A stretch of 64,000 bases of DNA from Halobacteriovorax sp. HLS (GTDB lineage Bacteria > Bdellovibrionota > Bacteriovoracia > Bacteriovoracales > Bacteriovoracaceae): assembly GCF_004006665.1 (NCBI RefSeq), contig NZ_QOCL01000001.1, positions 310,001-374,000 on the forward strand. The letters run 5' to 3'. A program made the translations under genes and the position numbers. Each line of letters begins with the position of its first letter. The stretch's first letter is position 1. Shown piece after piece: positions 50,334 through 59,745 of this stretch. Under the pieces are notes generated by a model. It ran no database searches. It had not been told where the DNA came from and saw only the letters and a program-made list of their open reading frames with translations.

Positions 50334-52882
50334 TGAGCTGAACCTTTCAGCGCCGCTTCTTCGGCCTTTAGCTTTTCTTGTTCTTCTTTATAGAAAGGTG
50401 TTGATTCCCACTCTACTTTAAATTTACATTCTGGACACTGAAGATGTTTACCATCTCTTTTAGTTTCTCTCTGTCCCATTATTGCATATCCACAAGAAGG
50501 GCAATCATGAACATATGGCTTATCCCAAAGAGCTGTTTCACAGTCAGGGTAACTAGAGCACCCGTAAAAAATCTTTCCATATCTAGATTTCTTCTCAGCA
50601 AACTTGCCTTTTTTACACTTTGGACAAGTGATTTGTAAGGTATATGGCAATGTTGTGTCACACTGAGGATAGTCCTCACATCTCACAAACCTTCCATATT
50701 TTCCTTTTTTCTCTTCTAATCTTTTATGACAAGTTGGGCAATCATCATGAAACCACTTCTTAGGTAAAATCTCATAAGATCCATCAAGATGCTTTTTGAA
50801 GTCCTGAGTTGAGTTACAATCGGGGTAATTTGAACAGGCAAAGAATTGACCATTTCTCCCCCACTTAATATGATACTCTCCGTCCTCACATTTAACACAC
50901 TTCATTCCCGTAGGAATGAGCTGCTTCTTGAGGTTCTTCATTTCTTCTTTTGCTTTTTCAAGCGTCACTTCAAAGTCTTTCCAGAAGTTTCTTAAAACTT
51001 TCTTGTACTTTATAGTTCCATCTTCAATCTGGTCCAGTAGTTCCTCAACACCAGCGGTGAACTTAATATTCATAATATTTGGGAAACTCTCAACGAGCAT
51101 TCTACAAACAACTATTCCAAGCTCAGTTGGTAAGAATCTATTTTCTGTCTTCTCTACATATCCTCTATCTTGAATATTTGAAATAATCGCTGCATATGTA
51201 GAAGGTCTACCAATTCCATGCTCTTCTAAAGACTTCACTAATGAAGCTTCATTATATCTTGGAGGAGGTGAAGTCCAGTGCTCTACTTCACTTGGACCAT
51301 CAATCGGCTTAAAGCTCTCACCATCAACAATCTCTGGTAGTAACCCACTTTTAAGCTCTCCGCTATCATCTTCATCGTCATCTCCACCTTTTTTAGATCT
51401 CTTCTCAGCAGCAGCTTCAAGATAAACTGTTCTAAAACCTGGAAACTTAATAATTGAGCCATTGGCCTTAAAGAAGTGACCTTCGCTCTCCAACATTACT
51501 GTTGTCTGGTCAATTATCGCCTGACTCATCTGTGAAGAAACAAATTTATTCCAAATGAGTTCGTATAATTTTTGCTGATCAGGTTCTAGGTCACCTTTAA
51601 CAGATTCTGGAGTAAACTCTAAGCTCGTTGGTCTTATGGCCTCGTGAGCGTCCTGAACCTTAGAGCTTCCTTTTTTCTTGTAATCCATTGGCTCAACTGA
51701 AAGATATTCTTTTCCATACTTATCCTTCACGTAGTCTCTCAAAGACTGCATAGCCTCTGGAGCCGTTCTTACAGAGTCAGTTCTCATATAAGTAATAAGA
51801 CCTTGCATTCCATGATCAGTAGTTTGGATACCTTCATAAAGCTTCTGCGCAGTCATCATTGTTCTTTTAGCAGTGAAACCTAGTTTATTTGCTGCTTCCT
51901 GTTGAAGCTTAGAAGTCGTAAATGGAGGAGTAGGATTTTGCTTTCTCTCTCTCTTTTTTACATCAATTACTTTTAAAGATTTCCCCTTAACATCTCCAAG
52001 GATTTGCTTTACGAATTTCTCATCGGTAAGTTCAGTCTTCTTAGTTTGTGTTTCACCGTAGTATTTGATTTCAAATTTTTGTTTGTCTTTTTCACAGACA
52101 CCGTGGATTGAAAACCACTGCTCTGGAACAAATGCGTTAACCTCATCTTCTCTTTCAACAATGATTCTTAAGGCCACCGATTGAACTCGCCCAGCAGAAA
52201 TACCACGCTGAACTTTGTCCCACAGGATTGGGGATATTTTATATCCAACTAGCCTATCTAGAATTCTTCTAGTTTGTTGGGATTCATACATAGACTTATT
52301 GAGCTCTGTAGGATTTTCGATTGCATTATTTACCGCAGTCTTAGTTACGGCATTAAATACAACTCTAAACATCTTTTTCTTCTTCCCGATTTCTTCTGCT
52401 AAATGGTAAGCGATCGCCTCACCCTCGCGGTCCATATCGGGAGCGAGGTAGATTTGTTGTGCATCTTTTGCTAATTCTTGTATTCGCTCGATTTTATCTT
52501 GCTTACCAGAAATTGGAACGAGGTCAGTAGCGAAGTCTTCTTTTATATCAACGCCAAGCTTAGACTTTGGAAGGTCCTTAATATGACCATTAGAGGCTAC
52601 AACTTGGTAACCCTTTCCTAAGTACTTTTTAATAGTTTTAGCTTTTGAGGGTGATTCCACGATTACAAGGCTATAGATTCCGAGGTCTCTTTTACCTGTT
52701 TTCTTTCCTACTTTCTTCTTCGCTGTTTTTTTTGCAGTCTTCTTAGCTGTTTTCTTTGTCGCTTTCTTTGCAGTTTTCTTAGTAGTTTTCTTGGCAGCTT
52801 TCTTAGCAGTTTTCTTTCCTACTTTTTTCTTAGAAGAGCTGGCGGTCTTTTTAGTTGTCTCAGCAACATCTGAACTGGCCAT
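50330..52882 (-). CDS. topA: DNA topoisomerase I with lysine-rich N-terminal tail
   Basis: 850 residues. Residues 11-65 form a tail of KKTAKK-type repeats, like histone H1 tails. The Toprim domain starts near 70 (SLVIVESPSKAKTIKK), with the acidic DMDREGEA. The catalytic Tyr is Tyr365 in ITYMRTDS. After about 640, zinc-ribbon modules follow, with CVKCEDG, CSNYPDC, CPTCHK, CEDYPQC, CPKCKKG, CSSYPDC and CPSCGYA. It relaxes negative supercoils. The lysine-rich tail is not part of ordinary TopA and is discussed below. The stop overlaps the DUF368 start. Confidence 0.95.
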   Translation of the reverse strand: MASSDVAETTKKTASSSKKKVGKKTAKKAAKKTTKKTAKKATKKTAKKTAKKTAKKKVGKKTGKRDLGIYSLVIVESPSKAKTIKKYLGKGYQVVASNGHIKDLPKSKLGVDIKEDFATDLVPISGKQDKIERIQELAKDAQQIYLAPDMDREGEAIAYHLAEEIGKKKKMFRVVFNAVTKTAVNNAIENPTELNKSMYESQQTRRILDRLVGYKISPILWDKVQRGISAGRVQSVALRIIVEREDEVNAFVPEQWFSIHGVCEKDKQKFEIKYYGETQTKKTELTDEKFVKQILGDVKGKSLKVIDVKKRERKQNPTPPFTTSKLQQEAANKLGFTAKRTMMTAQKLYEGIQTTDHGMQGLITYMRTDSVRTAPEAMQSLRDYVKDKYGKEYLSVEPMDYKKKGSSKVQDAHEAIRPTSLEFTPESVKGDLEPDQQKLYELIWNKFVSSQMSQAIIDQTTVMLESEGHFFKANGSIIKFPGFRTVYLEAAAEKRSKKGGDDDEDDSGELKSGLLPEIVDGESFKPIDGPSEVEHWTSPPPRYNEASLVKSLEEHGIGRPSTYAAIISNIQDRGYVEKTENRFLPTELGIVVCRMLVESFPNIMNIKFTAGVEELLDQIEDGTIKYKKVLRNFWKDFEVTLEKAKEEMKNLKKQLIPTGMKCVKCEDGEYHIKWGRNGQFFACSNYPDCNSTQDFKKHLDGSYEILPKKWFHDDCPTCHKRLEEKKGKYGRFVRCEDYPQCDTTLPYTLQITCPKCKKGKFAEKKSRYGKIFYGCSSYPDCETALWDKPYVHDCPSCGYAIMGQRETKRDGKHLQCPECKFKVEWESTPFYKEEQEKLKAEEAALKGSAQ

Positions 52883-52902
52883 CTTTGTTCCTTATGTAAA
52901 TG

Positions 52903-52928
52903 TAAAAGGGTGAAGTTAACTTCACCCT
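52903..52928 (-). terminator. Intrinsic terminator of the LysM-protein operon
   Basis: A perfect 22-bp palindrome centred at 52917/52918 (arm AGGGTGAAGTT, plus 52907-52917). Read on the minus strand the stem is followed by TTTT (plus 52903-52906 are A). It lies about 35 bases after the LysM gene stop at 52964 and 20 bases before topA. Confidence 0.65.
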
Positions 52929-52963
52929 ATTTTGTGATATGCATTAATTAATTATTTCTAGTA

Positions 52964-55117
52964 CTATAATGATTCAGAGTTCAACAACTCGTCAATCTCC
53001 TCAAGATCAAATTCGGTAAGACCATAAGGATTTTCTTTAGAATTAATGTCTTCATCCATATACTTTACTCCGAACTCATTTTCAATATCATTTAATGACT
53101 CGAACGCGTTAGGATCCTGACTAGCTTGTTGACCCTCTACAGTATTTAGATTTTGCTGCTCCAAGAACTTATCTTCATCAACTCTTGATTCATTTAATGC
53201 GGTCTCAGACTCAACTATCTCAGCTTCTAGACGCTCTAATTCAAGAAGATCTTTTTCATGATCCTTGATAATGGATTTTTCTCTTTCTTGTCTTTCTAAC
53301 TCTTCGAGTTCATCATCTGTAAGCTGCACCTTGTCAGCAGCATTAAGTAGATCCTCTGAAATATTATCAAGATTTAGTTCTACATCAAGCTCATCTAAGA
53401 CCTTCGCCTCTAACGCACTTACATCTTTAAGCTTTGCACCCTTATCAAGCATTGAAACTCTTGCGGCTTCTTCTTGTGTCTTAGATAGGGCCAGCGTGGC
53501 AATTGGAATATCTTTCTTACTATTTGAAACAAGAACTGTTGCAAAGTTATCTGTAAGAGAAATAACGACCGCCTCACCTATCTTGTAAGTAGGATCAGGA
53601 GTAATTTTTCTCTCTGTACCATAATCCTTAAATGAATATAGCTCAAAAACATTTCCTAGTTCAACTCCATCAGCACGGCCTCTATCTAAGTAGACCACAT
53701 CACCAAATGATATTCCATTTAGAGTATCTCTAAAAGAATCGACTATAGCAGCTTCGATATTTCTTTTATTAAAAGTTTTAACAATCTTATTTATCTTTGG
53801 CGTATAAACTGTAATTCTATCTTTTCTAGAAACGAGACCTGAAAGGTCGAAAATTTCACATTCCCAAAGATTATTTATCTTTCGAAGTGCTTTAATTTGA
53901 CCAGAGATATAGTACTTAAAACCTTTTCGATCTGAAATAGCATGTTCACTCTTACCTGCGGCAGAATAAATAGAAAACTTATCACCTGGTTTAACTTTTA
54001 CAGACTTATCAAAGTTGACATATATTTTATCAAATTTTTGAACAAAGATGGCCTCTTTTTGAGACGCTTCAATTTCACCTAAGTCTTGTACGACGTTAGT
54101 TGTAATAAAAGTATTTAAGTAGAACCCTTCTTTAACTTCGAAAGATATTTTTGAAGTTTTATCAAAGCCTGAGCTATCGTACTGCTCACCTGGCTCTTGA
54201 ATAACTATATCTGGAACAGGTGGATCATACTTTTTATATTCATTTCTTAGTTGTAAATTTCCTATGTCAAATAAGTCCTGATATGTTTCAACTGAAGCAT
54301 ATTGAAAATAAACACCTTCTTTAATTAATTTATTTCGCTCTTTAATCCAATCAGGTTCTACATTTTCACCAAATGCAGTAAAGTCTAATTGCTTTGGCTT
54401 ATCAGGACTATCCGTTGTAAGATCCTCTTCTACAAAACTACTTACTTCAATCTTAGGAAGCTCATCAGATGAACCTGTATCAAAGGCAAGAACCATACCT
54501 GGTTCAATCTCATGTGGGTTTGTTATATGAGGGTTAAGAGACCATATTTTTGAGTAATAGAAACCAGAGCCGAATAATTTTTGAGAGATCTTCCATAGCC
54601 AGTCTCCCTCTTGAACGACATATTTTTCAAGTTGAGATCCGGTTGAAATTTCATCCCACTCTTTATCAGCAATTTTAGTCTCAACAAACTTAGAAAGCTC
54701 TAAGATTTGTTGTTCCTCAGCCCCTACGTCAAATATAACAGGCCCTTTACTATCATCTTCAACCATTTTTTTGGGTTCGTTAATAACATTCACTTTTTCT
54801 TTAACTATGATTTCAGGCTCTTCATCAAAAAGCTGAGGTGCTACTGGAGATTTTTTTTTCTTTTGAACAGTTTTACTTTTAGATTTATCTTCTTCTTCAG
54901 AAAATAAACTCTCTCCAATGTCTTCTTTTAAAGATTCAAGATCATCAACTTCTTCAAGTTCAGATAAATCTAAGGCCTTACTCGGAGAAGCAACCTCTTC
55001 CATTAATATTTTAGAATCAGTTGCATCCATAAGTTCTAAACTGTCAATATCCTCTGCCCCAGCAGAGCTACAAAGAAGTAGTAGAATAATGAGTTTTTTT
55101 AGCAAAGTATTCCCCAT
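52964..55117 (-). CDS. Large secreted LysM-domain protein, acidic
   Basis: 717 residues: signal peptide (about 1-21, ending SAGA), an acidic/lysine-rich low-complexity region (about 25-140), a LysM peptidoglycan-binding domain (about 164-213, EKYVVQEGDWLWKISQKL to IEPGMVLAF), a strand-rich middle (about 225-560), and an acidic helical C-terminus (about 600-717). It overlaps the upstream lipoprotein gene by one base. Its wall-binding domain plus long acidic linkers suggest an outer-membrane or cell-wall linker; its exact role is unknown. Confidence 0.8.
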   Translation of the reverse strand: MGNTLLKKLIILLLLCSSAGAEDIDSLELMDATDSKILMEEVASPSKALDLSELEEVDDLESLKEDIGESLFSEEEDKSKSKTVQKKKKSPVAPQLFDEEPEIIVKEKVNVINEPKKMVEDDSKGPVIFDVGAEEQQILELSKFVETKIADKEWDEISTGSQLEKYVVQEGDWLWKISQKLFGSGFYYSKIWSLNPHITNPHEIEPGMVLAFDTGSSDELPKIEVSSFVEEDLTTDSPDKPKQLDFTAFGENVEPDWIKERNKLIKEGVYFQYASVETYQDLFDIGNLQLRNEYKKYDPPVPDIVIQEPGEQYDSSGFDKTSKISFEVKEGFYLNTFITTNVVQDLGEIEASQKEAIFVQKFDKIYVNFDKSVKVKPGDKFSIYSAAGKSEHAISDRKGFKYYISGQIKALRKINNLWECEIFDLSGLVSRKDRITVYTPKINKIVKTFNKRNIEAAIVDSFRDTLNGISFGDVVYLDRGRADGVELGNVFELYSFKDYGTERKITPDPTYKIGEAVVISLTDNFATVLVSNSKKDIPIATLALSKTQEEAARVSMLDKGAKLKDVSALEAKVLDELDVELNLDNISEDLLNAADKVQLTDDELEELERQEREKSIIKDHEKDLLELERLEAEIVESETALNESRVDEDKFLEQQNLNTVEGQQASQDPNAFESLNDIENEFGVKYMDEDINSKENPYGLTEFDLEEIDELLNSESL

Positions 55118-55902
55118 TAAGCTGACTCAAAGAAATCGTGAAGTATTGAGTAGTATTGCTGCTGCTTCTTTTGAAGCTTAAGTTTTTCACTACAAACAAT
55201 AAGACGCCCTAGAGTTTTAAGAACTAAACCAGAAAATGCATCCTTTTGAATTATTTCTTCAAACACTTGCATAGACAGATCATATTCACCTTGGATAAAT
55301 AGCATTTCTCCAATTTGAAACTTTGCTCTTACTCTTATTTGTCTAACATTTGAAAGCTCTAGATCTTTTAAAATTGTAAGCGACTGATCAAATTTATTTT
55401 GTGAAAGTAATAATGTTGCCCTTTCTAACTTAATAATTTGATCTTCAATTTCTTTAGGTGTGACATTATGGACAATTGCAGGAGGTCTCGAATCAAGCCC
55501 TTTTGGTCTTGCCATAACTCGCCCATCTTTTCCAAACACATCAACTGTCTCAACAAGTTCATTGGAATTCTTGGCCTTGTTCAATTGCTCTACTAGGTCT
55601 TCAGGAGGTATTTGTGAAGAACTTAGATCTTCTGCCTGCGCTGTAGGAGCTGGAGACTTCTTCATCTGTTCAACGAGTTGGTTATATTTTAGCTGTAGCT
55701 GCTCATACTGAGCTTTAGGTACCGTTTGAAGTTTAGAACTATCACTTTCTGCAGCACTAGGCTCCTCATCTCCAAACAAACTTCTTTTACTACTAACCCA
55801 AGAACAAGAAACAAGTGAGCTTATGACGGATAAATATACAAAATTACGTAGATGCCGAGAAGAAAAACTCGAATTTAAGTTTTTGGTCCAAATACTTTTC
55901 AC
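55117..55902 (-). CDS. TPR-containing lipoprotein
   Basis: 261 residues with an N-terminal signal ending SSLVSC (Cys at about 33, preceded by a long basic leader), a Pro/Ser/Ala linker, and a C-terminal half with TPR-like helices (LLLSQNKFDQSLTILKDL, then MLFIQGEYDLSMQVFEEI). Directly upstream of the LysM gene and overlapping it by one base, so a common complex at the envelope is likely. The long N-terminal leader is unusual for a lipoprotein; an internal start is not obvious. Confidence 0.65.
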   Translation of the reverse strand: MKSIWTKNLNSSFSSRHLRNFVYLSVISSLVSCSWVSSKRSLFGDEEPSAAESDSSKLQTVPKAQYEQLQLKYNQLVEQMKKSPAPTAQAEDLSSSQIPPEDLVEQLNKAKNSNELVETVDVFGKDGRVMARPKGLDSRPPAIVHNVTPKEIEDQIIKLERATLLLSQNKFDQSLTILKDLELSNVRQIRVRAKFQIGEMLFIQGEYDLSMQVFEEIIQKDAFSGLVLKTLGRLIVCSEKLKLQKKQQQYYSILHDFFESA

Positions 55903-55970
55903 TTTTCGTCCTCCATGACATATAAGCTCTTAATAATATAGTAAACGAAAATGAAATTGGTGGCAACGCA

Positions 55971-56243
55971 ATGAACTACATCACTGAAAATAATCAAATA
56001 CTGCACTTAATTATTCGGGTACCTAAAGAGGATGCAGCATTTTTCTACTTTCAACTAGAGGCCAATGAAGGCATATGTTTCTACTCAACTTTAGAGAACT
56101 CCATGAAAGAAAGCTACAGAGACATTACTGTCACTGCACATATTGGACTTGAAGAGGAATTGATGCATATAATCAGTAAACTTCAACAATCACATAAATT
56201 AGAAATATTAAAAAAAGAAATTAAAGAGGATGCGCAAATATGA
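55971..56243 (+). CDS. Small soluble protein, DUF4911-like
   Basis: 90 residues with an alternating strand-helix pattern (ILHLIIRVPKEDAAFFYFQLEANEGI then DITVTAHIGLEEELMHIISKL) that resembles DUF4911 proteins of delta-type bacteria; I recall the pattern but cannot confirm it. No signal peptide. No clear ribosome site before the ATG. It overlaps the lipoprotein gene by ATGA. Confidence 0.55.
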   Translation: MNYITENNQILHLIIRVPKEDAAFFYFQLEANEGICFYSTLENSMKESYRDITVTAHIGLEEELMHIISKLQQSHKLEILKKEIKEDAQI

Positions 56244-56581
56244 AACTCACAATTTTTCTCATCGTAGCGGCATTTTTTTCCGCCTGTGGTTCCACTTCTA
56301 GAAATATAGCTCCAGACTTAGAGTTTGTCCTCACCAAGAAAGGTAAAATTGTTGGAGGAACCGTAGTTTACAACCCTTATGGCATTGACCAATTAACTCG
56401 TATGAGAAGAAATAAGGCAGTTCAAAGAATGCGTGGGCACTGTCACCCTGCTCCCTATCAAATAGTAAAAGAAGAAACACTTTCACCAGAAGAAAAAGAT
56501 AAAAAATATGGTGGAAATATGAAAGTTCTTATTGGCTCAAAATTACGTTTTATAGACTTTGAATGTGTCTATCCTAAGTAA
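56240..56581 (+). CDS. Small lipoprotein of unknown function
   Basis: 113 residues with a good lipobox FFSACGS (Cys16). The mature part has a strand-rich core (LEFVLTKKGKIVGGTVVYNP) and then a basic helical region with cysteines (GHCHPAPYQ and FECVYP). It starts in the stop of the previous gene (ATGA). No family recognised. Confidence 0.65.
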   Translation: MKLTIFLIVAAFFSACGSTSRNIAPDLEFVLTKKGKIVGGTVVYNPYGIDQLTRMRRNKAVQRMRGHCHPAPYQIVKEETLSPEEKDKKYGGNMKVLIGSKLRFIDFECVYPK

Positions 56582-56582
56582 G

Positions 56583-57506
56583 CTATTTTACAATTTTAGA
56601 AGCATTTAAAATAACAAATGGAATGACAACTTTTAATTTTTTGGCCGTAGTAGCATTGATCTGAAACTGCGGCTTATCATCTACCTTGAATGGTATCTCA
56701 CTAATACTTTTGTTTTTTTCAAAATGCTCTAAAAAGGACTGCGCTAACTTTCGACCGAGAATATCATCGCTTGCAACAAACCCTATTAGTGCTCCATCTT
56801 TTACAGGTTTAGCAGAATAAGATAAGACAGGAGTATTTAATGCCAATGAAATGATTTTTTTTGTATTTCTAATAATCAAATCCTCAGCCCCTAGAACAAT
56901 AAAGTCATATTTAAGTTTTAAAGACTTCGTCTTCGTAAATAACTCCTTATCAGTCTTAAAACTATAGAAGTCACATTCAAGCTCATAACGTATACATTCT
57001 TGCTCTGTTTCTTTAATTTCAACTTCCGCTCCAGGGTGTCCATCCTCAGTAAATAAAGCAATCCTCTTCATTTGCGAAAAGATAGATTTGAAAATTTTGA
57101 AATGATTTTTTAAGGGTATATAGTAAGTTACTCCTGTCGCATTTCGGCTCGGTTTAGTCATCGAATCAGTAGCTCCTAGAGCAATAGGATTATTTCCCGC
57201 ACCTAGGAAAGTTGGGATACTAATTGCTTTTTTTGAAACTCTTTTAAAAGAACTTGATCTAAATAGTAGTACTGCTTTTTTACTTTTTTCAAATTCAGTG
57301 ATTTTTTCATTTAACTCTTCAATAGATTTAAGTTCAATAGCCTCTTCGAAATTAAACTTGTTTTTCTTTTCACCAAGTCCATCCAAGAAGCTTGAGTAAA
57401 CTCTTTGGGCCATACCGGACTTTCCCTCCCAGGCCACTCCAATACCGATGGATTTTGCTAAAGAATTGTTACTTACAAAAACTAAAACTATCAAGATTTT
57501 AAACAT
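56583..57506 (-). CDS. Secreted ABC_sub_bind-like (TrpX-type) protein
   Basis: 307 residues with a signal peptide (about 1-17). The mature protein has the two-lobed Rossmann-like pattern of ABC_sub_bind proteins: IGIGVAWEGKSG, then FLGAGNNPIALGATDSMTKPSRNATGVTY near 110 and GALIGFVASDDILGRKLAQSFLEH near the end. No permease genes are present. It is divergent from a hybrid histidine kinase, and such proteins can act as sensory ligand carriers, which is inference here. Confidence 0.72.
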   Translation of the reverse strand: MFKILIVLVFVSNNSLAKSIGIGVAWEGKSGMAQRVYSSFLDGLGEKKNKFNFEEAIELKSIEELNEKITEFEKSKKAVLLFRSSSFKRVSKKAISIPTFLGAGNNPIALGATDSMTKPSRNATGVTYYIPLKNHFKIFKSIFSQMKRIALFTEDGHPGAEVEIKETEQECIRYELECDFYSFKTDKELFTKTKSLKLKYDFIVLGAEDLIIRNTKKIISLALNTPVLSYSAKPVKDGALIGFVASDDILGRKLAQSFLEHFEKNKSISEIPFKVDDKPQFQINATTAKKLKVVIPFVILNASKIVK

Positions 57507-57570
57507 AAGACTCCATCAATTTACTCACAAATCATTTAGTTTCGAATTGGTAAGTCGAAAAACTATATAT

Positions 57571-59745
57571 ATGACAACATCTTTAAGTAAGAGACTATTT
57601 ACACCGCTTACACTAGTCATAGTGTTCACATGTTTATCCATATGGATTGCTGCAAGATATAATGTAAATAGCTTTATTAAAGAAACTTCATCTACTGAAC
57701 TAAATAATATTAATCAAATACAAGAAAAGCTACTTAAGAAATCATTAAATGCGACCTATGAGATGCTATATCTCTTTGCTAAAAACCCTATCTTTATAAA
57801 ATCACTTGAGGACTCATTTATTGGAGAGAGCGCAAAGATAACAGCGTCTAATGAAATTCAAAATATACTAAAGATTGATCCGTCGTACTACTCAATACAT
57901 ATTCTAAATAAAGATGAAGTTCACAGAATGAATTCTCTTAAGTACACATTAATCAACGACAGAATTGAAAAAAGTGAAATAATCCTTAAGGACTCAAAAC
58001 ACTACTTTTCACTAAGAACACCTCTTAAATACCTTGACGATGAAGTCGGATATATTATTCTAACTCTTTCACTTGAGCATTTTCTAAAAGAGAGTTTCTC
58101 CACTATTACTTCAGCTAGCAACTACTCATTTAAAATCAATTCATTCTCTAACTCAGAAGTAATAAAGTCTCGCAACTTCAAGAAAACAACATTCTACGAA
58201 AGAAAAGAAAGTGAAGTATTAGATATAATCTATGAAAACTATGCCACTAACATTCTAGCAATAGAGCTATCTTCTTCTCTCTTTAGAATAACGATATTCA
58301 TTGCTCTTTTATCATCAATCATATTATTTCTAAGCATATATCTAGTGTTACAAAAGTATATATTAACTCCAATGGTAAAAATATCTAAGGCCGCAAATAT
58401 TTTTGAAAAAAACAAAATAAATGATTTAGTAATAGATGACTCGAGTCTTGAATTTAATCAATTAACAACTCAACTCTATAAGATGAAAAATATTATCATT
58501 CAAAGTTTTGATAATATTGAACAAAGTAATCAAAAACTAGAAGAAACAGTAAAGCTTAGAACAAGGGATCTTGAAATATCTCTACTAAAAGAGAAGAGGT
58601 CGGCTCAAGCAAAAACTGATTTTCTAGCAAATATGAGTCACGAACTTAGGACTCCACTCAATAGTATCATTGGTTTTTCTCAAATTTTAAAAGATGAAAA
58701 TATAAATGAAGAATGCGATCAATACATCTTTGATATAAATGAATCTGCTCGTTTCCTTAAGTCATTAATAAACGATATTTTAGATCTCACAAAAATAGAA
58801 TCAGGACAGATTGTCTTAAATAAAGAGCTCATTCCTATTAATGACCTGATTCATTCGATACAAAGTATTGTAAAGATCAAACTTGATTCTAAAACATCAA
58901 ATATTGAGTATGATCTATCTCCTCAGCTACCACCAGCTTTGAATATTGATTTTTACAAGCTCGTTCAAGTGCTTATCAACTTAATTTCCAATAGTGTGAA
59001 GTTCTCCTCAAAGCAAAAAGTTCCCAAAATAAAAGTTTCAATTTTTAAAAAAGAAAATTACGAGAATCGTTTGTATTTTTCGGTCGAAGATAATGGAAAA
59101 GGAGTTGATGTCAGTAGATCAGACTTCTTATTTAATTCCTTTCAACAAGAAGATATTTCACTTGTAAAGGAGTTTCAAGGGACTGGGCTAGGTCTCTACA
59201 TTGCGAAGAAAATTATTCTCTACATGCAAGGAGATATTTATTTTTTAAAGAAAGAAACAGAAGGAGCCCTCGTTGAGTTCTATATTTCTCACAACGCGGA
59301 GGAAATAGCTGAAGACGATGCGAATGAAAAGCTCAACCTTAATAGCGAGCAATACAGGACATTAGTCGTTGAAGACAATAAGATTAATCAAAGACTTATT
59401 CTCTCAGCTTTAAAAAAAATGAATATTACAGATATTGAAATCGCAGATAATGGACTGATTGCTCTAGAAAAAACTAAGCAAAAAGACTTCGATTTAATTT
59501 TCATGGATTTACAAATGCCTAAAATGGACGGGCTAACAGCTACAAGTAAGATAAAAGCATTCTATGAAGTACGTAAAAACAGAAAAGAGCCCATTATTAT
59601 AGCTCTTACAGCAAATGCGTTTAAAGAAGATGAAATCGCATGTTATAAGGTAGGAATGAGCTACTACCTAACTAAACCTCTCGATTTCAAGAAATTAAAG
59701 AAAATTCTTATCGAAATAGACTATAAAGTAAAAAAAGCTTCTTAA
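57571..59745 (+). CDS. Hybrid sensor histidine kinase with receiver domain
   Basis: 724 residues from ATG 57571; the frame extends to 57448, but the extension lies in the divergent gene and reads as nonsense. Membrane helices near 12-32 and 232-258 flank an extracytoplasmic sensor. A HAMP-like stretch follows, then the kinase core with His357 in MSHELRTPLN, DNGKGVD and GTGLGLYIA, then a receiver with Asp646 in FMDLQMPKMDG and Lys in YLTKPLD. No output domain. It may pass phosphate to a separate HPt protein. No ribosome site is obvious. The 3' end overlaps the ABC exporter by 4 bp. Confidence 0.92.
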   Translation: MTTSLSKRLFTPLTLVIVFTCLSIWIAARYNVNSFIKETSSTELNNINQIQEKLLKKSLNATYEMLYLFAKNPIFIKSLEDSFIGESAKITASNEIQNILKIDPSYYSIHILNKDEVHRMNSLKYTLINDRIEKSEIILKDSKHYFSLRTPLKYLDDEVGYIILTLSLEHFLKESFSTITSASNYSFKINSFSNSEVIKSRNFKKTTFYERKESEVLDIIYENYATNILAIELSSSLFRITIFIALLSSIILFLSIYLVLQKYILTPMVKISKAANIFEKNKINDLVIDDSSLEFNQLTTQLYKMKNIIIQSFDNIEQSNQKLEETVKLRTRDLEISLLKEKRSAQAKTDFLANMSHELRTPLNSIIGFSQILKDENINEECDQYIFDINESARFLKSLINDILDLTKIESGQIVLNKELIPINDLIHSIQSIVKIKLDSKTSNIEYDLSPQLPPALNIDFYKLVQVLINLISNSVKFSSKQKVPKIKVSIFKKENYENRLYFSVEDNGKGVDVSRSDFLFNSFQQEDISLVKEFQGTGLGLYIAKKIILYMQGDIYFLKKETEGALVEFYISHNAEEIAEDDANEKLNLNSEQYRTLVVEDNKINQRLILSALKKMNITDIEIADNGLIALEKTKQKDFDLIFMDLQMPKMDGLTATSKIKAFYEVRKNRKEPIIIALTANAFKEDEIACYKVGMSYYLTKPLDFKKLKKILIEIDYKVKKAS

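Noticed and set aside
53265-53588. Plus-strand serine-rich ORF opposite the LysM gene
   Set aside because: Low-complexity complement of an acidic coding region; same for the ORFs at 54918 and 55460.
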